DNA from: Aedes albopictus
Lineage: Eukaryota; Arthropoda; Insecta; Diptera; Culicidae
Direction: 5' to 3'
Assembly: GCF_035046485.1 (NCBI RefSeq)
Contig: NC_085138.1
Location: 22,334,940 to 22,398,939, forward strand
DNA: 64,000 bases
Of this stretch, positions 24,960 through 36,400 are shown piece by piece. The notes below the pieces were generated by a model. That model had not been told where the DNA came from and made no database searches. It saw only the letters and a list, made by a program, of their open reading frames with translations. A program made the position numbers and the translations under genes. Each line of letters begins with the position of its first letter. Position 1 is the stretch's first letter.

Positions 24960-27500
24960 GCCAAAGCAGTTTGAGGAACAATACGCGTTGTTGTATATTT
25001 TTGGGATATTATGGGCTCCTTACTGTTATGAAGCTTAGTTGATGAAAACAACAACTGTAACGTTCAGAAGACTTGTTGGACATGATAGATTACAAATCAT
25101 AACTTTTAATGTAAGAAGTTACCGTTACACTCATAAACTTTAGGATCTAAACTCAAGAACAGTTTGGATGACCTAGGATATCCCGACTGATCTGATATTG
25201 TCTATATACCTTTCAGAAGAGTTACTGGACACGATAGATAACAAATCGCAGCTTGGTATAATGAAATCAGTTACCGTTACACCCGTAGACTTGTGGATCT
25301 AAACTCAAGAATAGTTTGGATGACCTAGGATATCCCGAATGATGTGATACTGTCTATTGAATTTTCAGAAGACTTACTGGACATGATAGATTACAAATCG
25401 TAGATTTGCATAATGAAAAAAGTTACCGTTACACCCGCAGACTTATGGATTTAAACTCAAGAACAGTTTGAATGACCTAGGATATCCCGACTGATCTGAT
25501 ACTGTCTATTTACCTTCCAGAAGACATACTGGGCATGATTGATTACAAATCGTAGCTTTGTATAATGAAATCAGTTACCGTTACACCCGCAGACTTTTGG
25601 ATCTAAGCTCAAGAACAGTTTGGATGACCTAGGATATCCCGACTGATATGATATTGTTTATTTACCTTTCAAAAGACTTGCTGGACATGATAGATTACAA
25701 ATCGCAGCTTTGTATAATGAAATCAGTTACCGTTACACCCGCAGACTTTAGGATCTAAACTCAAGAACAGTTTGGATGACCTAAGATATCCCGACTGATT
25801 TGATATTGTTATTACTTTGTCTTCGATATAAATCGTACAGACTGATACTTAATCTAATTTGATAACTTATTCCTAAAATTTTGCTTTGTCATACCAAATT
25901 CAAATAAGCTGCTAACTTCGTTGAATACCCGTATGCAGGGGCTCAAGGGATTATTGTGGCCGTAGTCTGTTCTATGCCCAGGTACAATAAAGAAATCGTT
26001 GTGACGTAATTGACGCATCGGTGCATTTAACGAGAGTTGCAGCAGAAGATCTGGACTGTCAATATTGTTCTCCAAAATATCGAACACGACTAGCTGCTGT
26101 AACTTTTTTCGACGATCGGAGAGCAGTTCAAGATCAATTAAACGGCAACGTGCTGGGTAGTCCGGAAGACGTTCAGGATCGTTCCACGGTAGATTGCGAA
26201 GCGCAAAGCGTATAAAGCGTCTCTGGACACGTTCGATGCGGATTATCTGCGAAGCGTGGTACGGATTCCAAATCGGGGCTGCATATTCCAGGATGCTACG
26301 CACCAGGGCACAAAAAAGTGACTTGAGTGTGTATGGATCGGTAAAGTGCGCTGCATTACGGCGTATAAATCCAAGAATGGAGAATGCTTTCGCAGTTGTT
26401 ACGGACACGTGATCGTTGAAACGAAGTTGGCTGTCGATGGTCACACCCAGATCACGAATTGACTGCACACGTTCTAACTGCATGGATCCCATCTTGTACT
26501 GGTGGATTACTGAGTTGCATTTACGACTAAACGTTATGACCTTGCATTTCTTAATATTTACGCTCATGCCGTTTTCTTGGCACCAACACAGCAGCTCGTT
26601 TATGTCAATTTGCAGTGCAAGGCAATCTAGAACTGTGGCAATGACTCGGAACATTTTCATGTCGTCAGCGAACAGCAGCTTTCCTGAGGAGATCCGAGTG
26701 CACAAATCGTTGATGAATAGCACGAAGATTAGGGGACCTAGGACACTACCTTGCGGAACGCCAGAAGGAATGTCAAAGGAATTCGAGCGTGCAGAATTCA
26801 CTTTAACGAAAGCTTTGCGGTCAGAAAGGTACGACAACAGCCATTCAGTAAACCAACCAGGAAAACCAATATGTTTGAGTTTTTCAACGGCGTACCTGTG
26901 AGGAACAGTGTCGAACGCCTTTGAAAAGTCTATGTAGATTGAGTCAACCTGCATTCGACGTTCCATTTCGTTGAATAGTACGGAAGTGTAGCATAGTAGA
27001 TTTGTCGTAGTAGAGCGATGAGGTACAAATCCATGCTGGAACTCCGAGACTAGCGGTTTAGCCGCATTGATCACAATATCGTGCACTAGAGATTCAAAAA
27101 CTTTACCGAGGCAGCAAAGAATCGATATACCACGGTAGTTTTCAACATGACTCAGTGTTCCGGTTTTATGAATGGGTATCATGAAGGCGGTTTTCCATAA
27201 ACTTGTCGATTTACCTTTCAGAAAACTTACTGGACATGATAGATTATAAATCGCAGCTTTGTATAATGAAATCAGTTACCGTTACACGCATAGACTTTAA
27301 GATCTAGACTCAACAACAGTTTGGATGATCTAGGATATCCCGAATGATCTGTTACTGTCTATTGAATTTTCAGAAGACTTACTGGACATGATATATTACA
27401 AATTGCAGCTTTGTATAATGAAAGAAGTTACCGTTACAGCCATAGACTTAAGGATCTAAACTCAAGAATAGTTTGGATGACCTAGGATGTCCAGAAAAAA
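24960..27500. repeat. Tandem array, unit about 152 bp, split by a LINE
   Basis: GTTACCGTTACAC starts at 25118, 25270, 25422, 25573, 25726, 27275 and 27427. Spacing is 151-153 bp except for the 1549-bp step that contains the LINE (1549 minus 152 gives about 1397 bp of insertion). Common phrase: GATGACCTAGGATATCCCGA. Confidence 0.88.
25811..27206 (-). mobile_element. 5'-truncated non-LTR retrotransposon with RT
   Basis: The minus-strand open frame 27182-25854 is 442 aa and uninterrupted, and homology-like sequence (SLWKTAF) extends to the 5' break near 27204. RT motifs: PIHKTG, NYRGISIL, FSKAFDTVPH (motif A), SGVPQGSVLGPLIF, FADD (motif C, F in place of the usual Y), then thumb and a C-terminal tail ending RNKLSN. 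No endonuclease (lost by truncation) and no RNase H. The frame is intact, so this is a fairly young insertion, but it cannot move alone. A short 3'UTR ends GACAAAGTAATAA. Clade within the Jockey/I/CR1 group is not assigned. Confidence 0.88.
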
Positions 27501-27611
27501 TATTCCGCATAATAGTCTACCGTTTTTATACTATTGAATACCAAAACTACAGAAAAACGTAGAAAAAACTCCAGAAGAACGCTTGGAAAAATTCCGGCTT
27601 CAAAGGGTTAA

Positions 27612-28330
27612 GGGATTCCAGGCAATGCTATTGATTGATTGATTGATTTGTCTAAATTATAGAAACTTTCAAGGCAATCCTAGATCATAGAGACATTTGA
27701 TTCTTACAGGAATTCCTGCTCAGCATCCAACCGGCATTCCTGTCATGATCCTTCTAAGGTTTCCATCAGGTATTCTTTACGGGATGCCTTCAACAATAAA
27801 TTCAGGAATTTCTGCCAGAATTGCTTTAGAAAATCCTGAAAGGTTTTTTTTTAGAAATTTTAGCCAGCATTCTTTCATGGATTTCTGCTGGAATTACTTC
27901 ACAGATTCAACCTAGTAAACTTTCAAAGTGTTCTGTCGAAATATATTCAGAGAATCCAAGTGGAATTCTTTCTACGAGCCATGATCCTTGCTGGCTTCTC
28001 GGGAGTTTTTCAGGCATTCCTCTCGGGATTAATACAGCAATTTCTCCCGGGATTTCTTCTGTGATTATTTCAGGGATTCCTACCAAGCTTTCAGCTGAGA
28101 TTCCTCAGAATTCTACCAGATATGCCTCTCAGAATTCCTTCAGTAAATCCTTCCGGGATTCCTTCAGGAATTTCTACCGGGATTGTTTTGGAAAATCTTG
28201 AGCGGTTTTTGTAAGTGTTTTAGTCAGCATTCCTTCTTTAGGGATTACTGCTGGAGTTCCTTCAAAGATCCCTGCTGGAATTCCGTAAAGGATTCCTTTA
28301 GATTTAGAGGTTCCTGCTAGGATTGCTGCA
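27612..28330. repeat. Degenerate GGGATTCCTTCA minisatellite, right part
   Basis: Loose repeats of TTCCTTCAGGAATTTC and related phrases, continuing the block at 22670-22890. Confidence 0.65.
27631..27672 (-). mobile_element. 42-bp LINE-tail micro-insertion
   Basis: On the minus strand: TGAAAGTTTCTATAATTTAG, then ACAAA and four TCAA units. Flanked by GGCAATGCTA (27621-27630) and GGCAATCCTA (27673-27682), 9 of 10 identical. Confidence 0.7.
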
Positions 28331-29499
28331 GGAATTCCAACTTGTATTCTTTCAAAGATATAGACTTTATAGTTGAGGTCCAAATACGGATCTGTCAAAG
28401 GATACAAATTCTTAGTGGAATTAAAAGGAATAGTACTTAACACGATTTTCTTTTTAGAACATGCACTATTTCTGAAGATTTTACATATGGTGAGTACGTA
28501 AAGAGAATTTCTGGGGTACCGATTGAAAAACTCAATTACATTATTAACAATGATTGTTGGACTTAAATCTATCTTCTACAGTATTTTAAAGTTTAGTTAT
28601 GTTACGCATAGTGAGCACTCTTTATTTGATTTGTTTCAGAAAATTAAATTTGAGAAATGTTGAACACTGCAGTTGAAACTACATGAAATTACAAGGGCCA
28701 TGCATACTTTTAGGTGTTTATCGGGTAAGATTTCTGTCCCAGTTTATAAGTCCTTTTTTCTATTCTTTTTGAGTGGTTATTATCTCTCTCACTTGTTTAG
28801 AGCTGTATTATATCTATACGGATCAGAATATAACGATAGCGTAGAAGTTGTGCTGAAATAGAACTTGAGAGAATTATCAGAAAATTAGGACCTACAATGA
28901 CCAACTTTTTGGAACTACGCCATAGACTTCCATTTTCATAGATTCCATTTAAAGATTTAAATTCTGAGACACCTTGGGCGTTAACGGGTTAAGGGCCTAT
29001 CAGAGCCCGCCCAAGAGGCACATTTTCCTCCATTATTAACTTCTTAAGCGCCTAAATAATTCAATAATATTGGCACAAATTAACATTAAACATGTTAATT
29101 ACAATGACACAAACTCACTCGATACGCAAATCTACAGGTCACACAATATAGTCTAATTCTCAAACAGTCGGGTTGTCAATTACAATCTGTGTTTTGAATT
29201 GAACACTAATTGAACCAAAACTCTGCTAAGACCATGAGAGATCTACAAACTCCTTCAGAATTATTTGATCTTCTGCGGTCAGATGTGGTTGAAAGTTGTT
29301 AAGGTGTCTTACTGCATCACTAAGTTTTCAAACGAATCATTGACTTTTTGCTTTTCAATGATTGTTCGCCTCGCATTTTTGAAGTGATAAAAAACTATCA
29401 ATTCTGCAGTAACGCACCAGAAAAAGTATCATCGCAATCACTGCGGGTGAGCATAGGTACATATATGATGATAATTTTTCATACGAATATTCGCTTTGA
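28331..29499. other. No gene recognised
   Basis: AT-rich. The phrase at 28993-29030 (GGGCCTATCAGAGCCCGC...AGAGGCACATTTTCCTCCAT) resembles the LOA-like 3' region near 38025-38055 and may be a small relic of it. Confidence 0.35.
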
Positions 29500-30384
29500 T
29501 GGCAGAGAATTATCACTTTGAAATTTTGTGGCTCATATCCAACATGGCTGCCGATGTTGGTGATGCCGTAAAAAGCCTTAAGAAGCGACCAATTTGTCCC
29601 AGCTTAACGGTACCTACCTACCTACCCCAACAGAGAGCCTCCGCTAAACTGCCAACAGATGACAACGGCGCGGCGGCAACGCCGGTGATGATCGCACCGG
29701 GGTACCCTCTCGACTTTCGAGATATCCCACAAGCGTAACTACTGAAGAACCTATCGACCAATCGACCGATCATAGGTAGGTACCAACCGACTGACTGTTG
29801 TTGGCGTGGTGTACCTTCACTTTCTGGCGGAGGAATCCCACCCCAAAGCGCCACCCCGAGACCATCACCATAGTCATCATCTTCGCCTTCGCCTTCGCCA
29901 TCGCCAGAAGACACCCGAGAGAAAGATGCGCACTGGGAGATCTTATACTAAGTCGAAGGTAGGTAAGTTGGTTTGGTGGTTGGTTGGTTGGTTGGTGTAC
30001 CTTCTCCAACAACGGCTTCTGCGGTTTCGTCTCCATCGTCACCGTCGTCGTCTTCATCGTTTCGGGGGGTCGGAGGTGCTGGTTGCTGGTTGTGGGCACC
30101 ACGCAAGACACAAGACGAATTGTACGGTGTTTGTTGTGGATTGTATGTGGTGCCCGCGCGCGCGGAGAAAGAAGAAAAACCTTACCGGAGTGAGCGCGCG
30201 TGCGCGGAGAGCTGTGGTGGCTCCTCGGGAGAGTACCCCTAGTAGTACCCCCTATACCTACCTAGTACCTAGTAGTTTCGTTGGGTTCGGGAGGATGATG
30301 GAGCGGCGCACAAAAAAAAACTGAAACTATCATTTCGTGGCCGGGTTGGTCGGATGATGGTAGTAGGCTGGTTGCTTTGGTTGG
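29500..30384 (+). promoter_or_regulatory. Probable 5' regulatory region of gene B
   Basis: An island of complex, GC-richer, apparently non-repetitive sequence directly upstream of gene B. It contains CCTACCTACC / GGTAGGTAGG tracts (29610-29640, 29775), GGTTGGTTGGTTGG (29977-29995) and trinucleotide GTCGTC/ATCATC runs. Overlapping open frames on both strands show no domain. The function is inferred from position. Confidence 0.45.
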
Positions 30385-30390
30385 TATAAA
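30385..30390 (+). promoter_or_regulatory. TATA box of gene B
   Basis: TATAAAG at 30385, about 95 bp before the ATG at 30480. Expected start of transcription is near 30415, in GGCACACTCGG. Confidence 0.7.
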
Positions 30391-30479
30391 GACCGCAATT
30401 TGGCCGAGGGAAGGCACACTCGGTCACAACACTCGTCTCAGTAAACATCTAAATTCTCTTACCCTGTATTTTAAGTATA

Positions 30480-33400
30480 ATGAACACCTTTGCCGTGGTA
30501 AGTTCGATCAAGGATATATCTGTAACTAGTGCAAGAAAAGGAGAAGAAGAAGGACAAACGTGTGAATAAGGATTGGTTCGGTTGGAAGGACTTTGCGCCC
30601 AGAGAGGCGTTGGTGAAGATCTGAAGTAGACTGTTGATGGGCAGCTACTTATGAATTAGTGATTTCAGTGAACTAATCGAACGTTGTCAGTATGGACTTG
30701 ATGGTTAAAGTAGTTGGGATAATAGTAACGGCAAACATTGTTAAACATAGCCGTGCAGAATGCCATCTAGTGAAAGTATTAAGATGAACAGATACTTTGA
30801 CTGAAAATTGAAGTGAAAATGGTTCTTTATGTGCACCAAAAATGTGAAGGAAGAAGGAATGCCTTACTTTGAAGTTGTTAGCGTTTCTGAAATCATTAAA
30901 AAAAAAACTGAAGCTATGCTTCATAAGTTTGTGAAGTGAAAATTCATGTGCAGTTAAACCAAAGATTAAGTCTAAACGAAGAATTTAGACCCTACCTATT
31001 TTAACTGGTTGGCGCAGGGGTAATCATGTGGACATCCAGCAAGACCAAACCCAGGATTCATTTCCGGATGATTCCTTGGATAAAGAGTATTCTCGTACCT
31101 ACCATACCAACACAAATCCCAAGTAACAATCCATAAAAAAACAAGTTATTATTTATGATAGCTTTGTCATAGCAACGCATATTCTTATTGGTTTTATCGT
31201 AATCCCAGACAAGCGTAATTGTTCTTCGATAATTTGTGGTTTGGAAGTGCCCTCTAAATGTTCTAGAGAAATTGCACACAAAGCTTTGTTTCACACAAAA
31301 ACATTTGAACTTGAGAACAGTTTTAAGACACTCTTGTAGATATCTCCAGAAATTTGTTTTACTCTTCTTGTCCAAGAGCATGTGTTATCAGGTCTGAACA
31401 GATTGAAATATGCAGAAAATAAATGTCAACACTCTGCAGTCTCGGATTAAAGTAACAAGATGTATAACGTTTTCTACTAAAATTAACAAACTCCAAGTAA
31501 CATTTTTTAGACGAATTTAATAGAAGAAGTGCTAATTCCTATCACAAACCCAAAACAAAAGGGATCTGGTTTTATTACGGTTCTGAAAACATCTACTATC
31601 AAAATGATACTTAAGACCTATCTTTATCAAGAACTTCATAAACAATCTTGTTTGTCTCTTGTAGTCTTAAAGAGTTCACGAAGAAGATAACTATAAAGCC
31701 ATTTAATCTAGAAAATGTCCTGGGAAAACGAATAAGCTTTAAGGAGTTTCTCGTAATCAAATCTTCAAGACCTTCTCTACCATAAGCCTGTTCAGTCTCA
31801 TGAAAGGTTTATGGTAGGGTTTTCGTAGTTATGTTGCTCAATCTGATTCATACATGATTTTAAAGAACATTTTAAAATATTTAAACCACTCAATAGTCAG
31901 ATTAGTCTGCTCAACTGACATGTCTGACAGGAGGACGTCTATTAATTGTATCACAAATTGTCACACTTTTTTATAGGACCTCCATAATATTTGCATGGTC
32001 GTCCCACTTTTTTTTTGAACGTATCCATGATCTTCTCGTAATTTACGGATATGCTCCATAATATTGTTTATTCTGCAGAGGCTCCTGCAGGGATTTCTCT
32101 TAAAATTTATGTACAGAGATTTTGTCAGTGATGTTTCCATGGATTCCTTACGGGATTCTTCAGGATGTCATTTTTCTTCTTCTTGGCGTAACATATCCAT
32201 TTGTACAAATCCTGCTTTTCGTTTAGTGTTTTATGAGCACTTCCACAGTTTTAAACTGAGAGGATTTTTTTTTGCAGAGAACCGCGATTATTTCACATTT
32301 TTTCCATAGTTCCTAAAGGAAGTCATCTATGGTTATACTTCAGATGTTTTTAATATTTCCTTCCAAAAATTCCTCAATATTCGTTTGAGGGTCTAATTAC
32401 CTTCATTACCATTCTCTCTGTAAAGTTTCTCAACGAAGTTCTGCCCAGGATTCTTCCTGAGATTTATCCATGATCTTCTCCAGATAAACTTGATTGATTT
32501 TTTTTTCTGAAATTCAATCCATGATTTTGATTTTTTTTTCTTATTTCAAGGATTCCTCAGGTAATCTTCCAGGGATTATTTTCAGAATTCTTTCATTGAT
32601 TACTCCTGGGATAGCTTGGGATATTTCCAGAGCATTATCTAGAACTCTCTCAGCATTCCTGCAGAGGATTCTTCCCAGAATTTCTTTAATGATTTTCCTT
32701 GAAATCATCCAATTTTTCAGGGATAGATTATTTTTGCGATTCCTCCATAGATTATTTCAAGAATTCCTCTCTTGAGAAATCTTGATTTTTTTTTCGGGAA
32801 TCCACCAGGATTTTTTTAGGGTTCCTCAATGGATTGCTTCTTTTGTGCTACCAAGGGATTTCCGTGATTCAAGCAGAAATATTTTTCAAGCATTATTTCC
32901 GAAATTTCTCCAAAGATTCATCCCAAACACTCTCCGGGAATTCATTTCAGGATTCCCGCAAAGATCAGAGATTTTTCATTATTCTTCTGGGGATTCTCCA
33001 GAGTCCTGATTCTTTAATTTTTTTTCTTGAATCCTAAAACTTTCCGATAAACCTTTACGTATTCTTCTATCATGATTTTTTTGCTAATTTATCCAGTGCT
33101 TCGTCCCTGTATTCTTTCCGGGGCTTTCTGCAGTATTTCCGGGATGTCTCCTATTCTCTTCTGGGAAATTTGGGATGCTCTTATGTTATCTGCCAAAAAT
33201 AACAGATTTTTAGTGTCACAATATGAAACAATATACTATAACTTTGTTGGACTCGATTATCCGAGAGCTCGAACATCCGCGATTCAATTATCTGGCAAAA
33301 ATGGCTCGATTATCCGGGGATCAAAAAAATGTTTGCTTTGTTTTGCACAATTTGAGATGGCAACATGTCAAAAGATAGAGGAAACTTCAAAAACAACAAA

Positions 33401-36400
33401 AAAAATTTATAAACAATTTATCAGCCGTTGAATTTAAGCACTACAGTACGGACCCGAATTTGTCAGCCCCATTTTGCGACGAACTTTTTGCTCTCATTGT
33501 CTAACGGTCAAATATTGACCAATTTATTTAAGTTCATCATCAAACTACTGCTGAAAGGCAGAACATAGAGGAATAAAAAGTATGAATATCTGTTTAAATG
33601 TCTGAGGGGAGCAAAAATGTGTTCCGGAAAGGGGCTGACAAAATCGGGTCACGTATGTATAACATCACGCTACTTATCTTGTTTATTGAACAGTTTTTTG
33701 ATTGAAGAAAATCAACAATAAATAAAAGAAAAAAGTATGGCTCGATTATCCGTAAATTTCAATTATCCGGTTTTTTTTTGGAATCATCTGGATAATCGAG
33801 TCGGGCAAGTAAATCTGCATGACCAATGTTGCCAGCAATAACACATTTTTTTGTGTCGTAATGTGTAACAATGAACTACACTTGAGGTGCAATACATATA
33901 ACATTATAGAAAATTCGAATTGTCTATCTCACACCATATCAGAGATATTGAGCTATATTTGAATCTGTATGACGACCAGTGCTTCCTGCAATAATATATT
34001 TTTTGTATCCAAACGTGAAACAATGTACCGCACTTGAGGTGTACTATAACATTGTCGAACATTCGAATGGCCTATCTCACACCGGATCAGTGAGATTAAG
34101 CTATATTTGAATCTACATGACCAGTGCTTGGGGTCTCCAGTTAGCCTAGTGGTTAGGGCTATGGATCGCCAATCCGGAGACGGCGGGTTCGATTCCCGTT
34201 CAGGTCGGAAAAATTTGCTCGACTCCCTGGGCATAGAGTATCATTGTACTTGCCTCACAATGTACAAATTCATGCAATGGCAGGCAAAGAAAGCCCTTCA
34301 ATTAATAACTGTGGAAATGCTCAAAGAACACTAAGTTGAAGTGAGGCAGGCCAAGTCCCAGTGGGGATGTCGTGCCATTAAGAAGAAGAAGATGACCAGT
34401 GTTGCCAGCTACTACAAAAGTTATGTGTTATTAAATGACGTCAAAAGTTTCTGTATTCGAAAATGGCGCCAAAGATGTCACTTGACTTCTACATAATCTT
34501 AACTGAACAATCGAATTCGATATATTAACTCAAAATCGTGTTGATCGATTTTTAATGTTATGCAGTGTTGCCAGATGCAGAAATAATTTTGAAGAACTCA
34601 AGGTAAATCTAGATGACTTGCTGATTTTGTGTTACGTTACTTTAAACTACAATGAACGTGGACACCGTCCCAATTGCTATGAATTGTAAATTCAGAATTT
34701 TATCTACAGTTCAGAAGTGTTGCCAGATTTGAAGAAAAACTACGTTCCATTCTATGCAACATGAAACAAAGTTTGACGTGTACTTAAATTATGCTGAAGA
34801 GTCTTTTATATGGCATACAGTCATATGTATATATTCAGCAATATATGATTCTATTTGAACAGTGCTGCCATCTAACATAAGAAATAATGATATCAGGAGC
34901 TATCACTGGTAGGCCTTTGTTGTCCTTTCGAATGTTACTTAGCATTACATGTGTTTATTTAGAAAATTATGAAAGGTTTAGAGGTGATTGAAATGGACGT
35001 TAAACTAATGTCGGTGATTGAAACGGACGTAAAATAATGTCGGAATGTACTTGGGATGCAATCAATTGGCAAAGAAAGCTCTCACTTAGTTAATGCCTGA
35101 TAAAATGCTCAAAATTACTGCATTGTAGTTGTGACGGTTCAAAGTCCTTTCAAATGCCCTAATAAATCCAGATATTCTCAAAAACGTTTCCCAGAGATTT
35201 ATTTAATCTCAATACAAGTAAGTTATCAAGTGAACTTAGGAAACGTCTACAGCGTTTCTACCAAAAAAAAACCTCCAAGAATTACAATTCGCAGATTTTG
35301 GCTTGGAATACTATCTGGTATTTTTCGTTTTTTTATTTACCAGGGAATGAACCAATATTTATACAGTAGTCAACGTCCAAGACTCATTTTTTTTATTCTT
35401 AATCGCTTAACCTATTTTACAGCCCTATTGTCCACTAGGGCACTACGTGAGCGATTGCAATTCACTGGTGCACCTACACTTTTTGCGGTACCTTAATGTA
35501 TTCCATTCTACTATATATCGAACTGGTTGGCTTTGCGCTACTTTCACTTTTATACTCTGTTCTTGGTAGAATCATGAACACGCATTCCGGCTGTTGTTCC
35601 TTGTTCAATTTGATTCAGGGTGCATGAAGAGCTGCCATTCGCCGATATCCATGAATCCGGATCCATTTGACCCATAAGCAAAGAAGAGGGTCAGTGTCAG
35701 TTAAGCTTGCTATCAATAGTCAACATTCGCGATATGATGCGATTGGCATTCGCCAACGAATATGTTTTCACCATCTTTCGTTTTGCCAAACCAATCTCCC
35801 GTACGAATTGCACACAAACAGACTCGACACTGATATGTCTTGTTGATATTCCATTTTCGCCGCTGTTGAGCAGTTATCTTCCAGTGAAGCCTTTCTTTTC
35901 ATCGGTTGTCGATGGGCTTATCGCGAAACATCGTCGGCTAGAAACTTCTATTGGAATACCTAGTGTCGATATTATGTGAAAATTACATCTGAGTGCGTGT
36001 CGAGTATTCCCACCGTAGCCTCTACAACCAACCCATTCGGCGAGGTTCGGCTGTTCTGGCGCGCGAGTGGCAGCACTGTCAGATGTATACAAAATCGTTT
36101 ACGAGTTAAGGAAATTGTAGTTCTTTCACAATATTTTTAAATTACAAGAAAGCTAATTAATAAACTAGCAATTGATACCAAATTGGTCATGAAGCATTAA
36201 GCGAAGAGCAAAAATAAATCCGATCATTATCGGTCGGTGCATATCCAGACGGGAATTAGATAAAAACCCTACCGACAGCAAAGACATCCAGCCGAACCAT
36301 CTAGAATCAGTAAACCTATTACGTCGCCATAACTCATCGTAACCCGTTCTATTTCTCCCCTCTCATCTTTCAGTTTTTGGCCTTTGCGCTGGCTGCGGTT

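Larger units (their letters stand above)
22895..27607. mobile_element. 4.7-kb TTAA-flanked element carrying satellites
   Basis: Ends read TTAACCCTTTGGAGCCGGA (from 22891) and, on the complement of the right end (27611), TTAACCCTTTGAAGCCGGA. That is a 15-bp TIR with one mismatch inside TTAA duplications, as made by piggyBac- or Kolobok-type transposases. No transposase is present. Inside are a 7-bp-TSD MITE (23215-23550), a roughly 299-bp array, a 152-bp array and a LINE. Confidence 0.78.

Noticed and set aside
24960..27500. Regular repeats considered as a CRISPR array
   Set aside because: Whole 152-bp units repeat with no unique spacers, in a eukaryotic setting; it is a satellite.
29618..30324. 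Overlapping frames up to 172 aa on both strands upstream of gene B
   Set aside because: Low-complexity His/Arg or Ser/Pro-rich products in three frames at once with no domain; better read as regulatory DNA.
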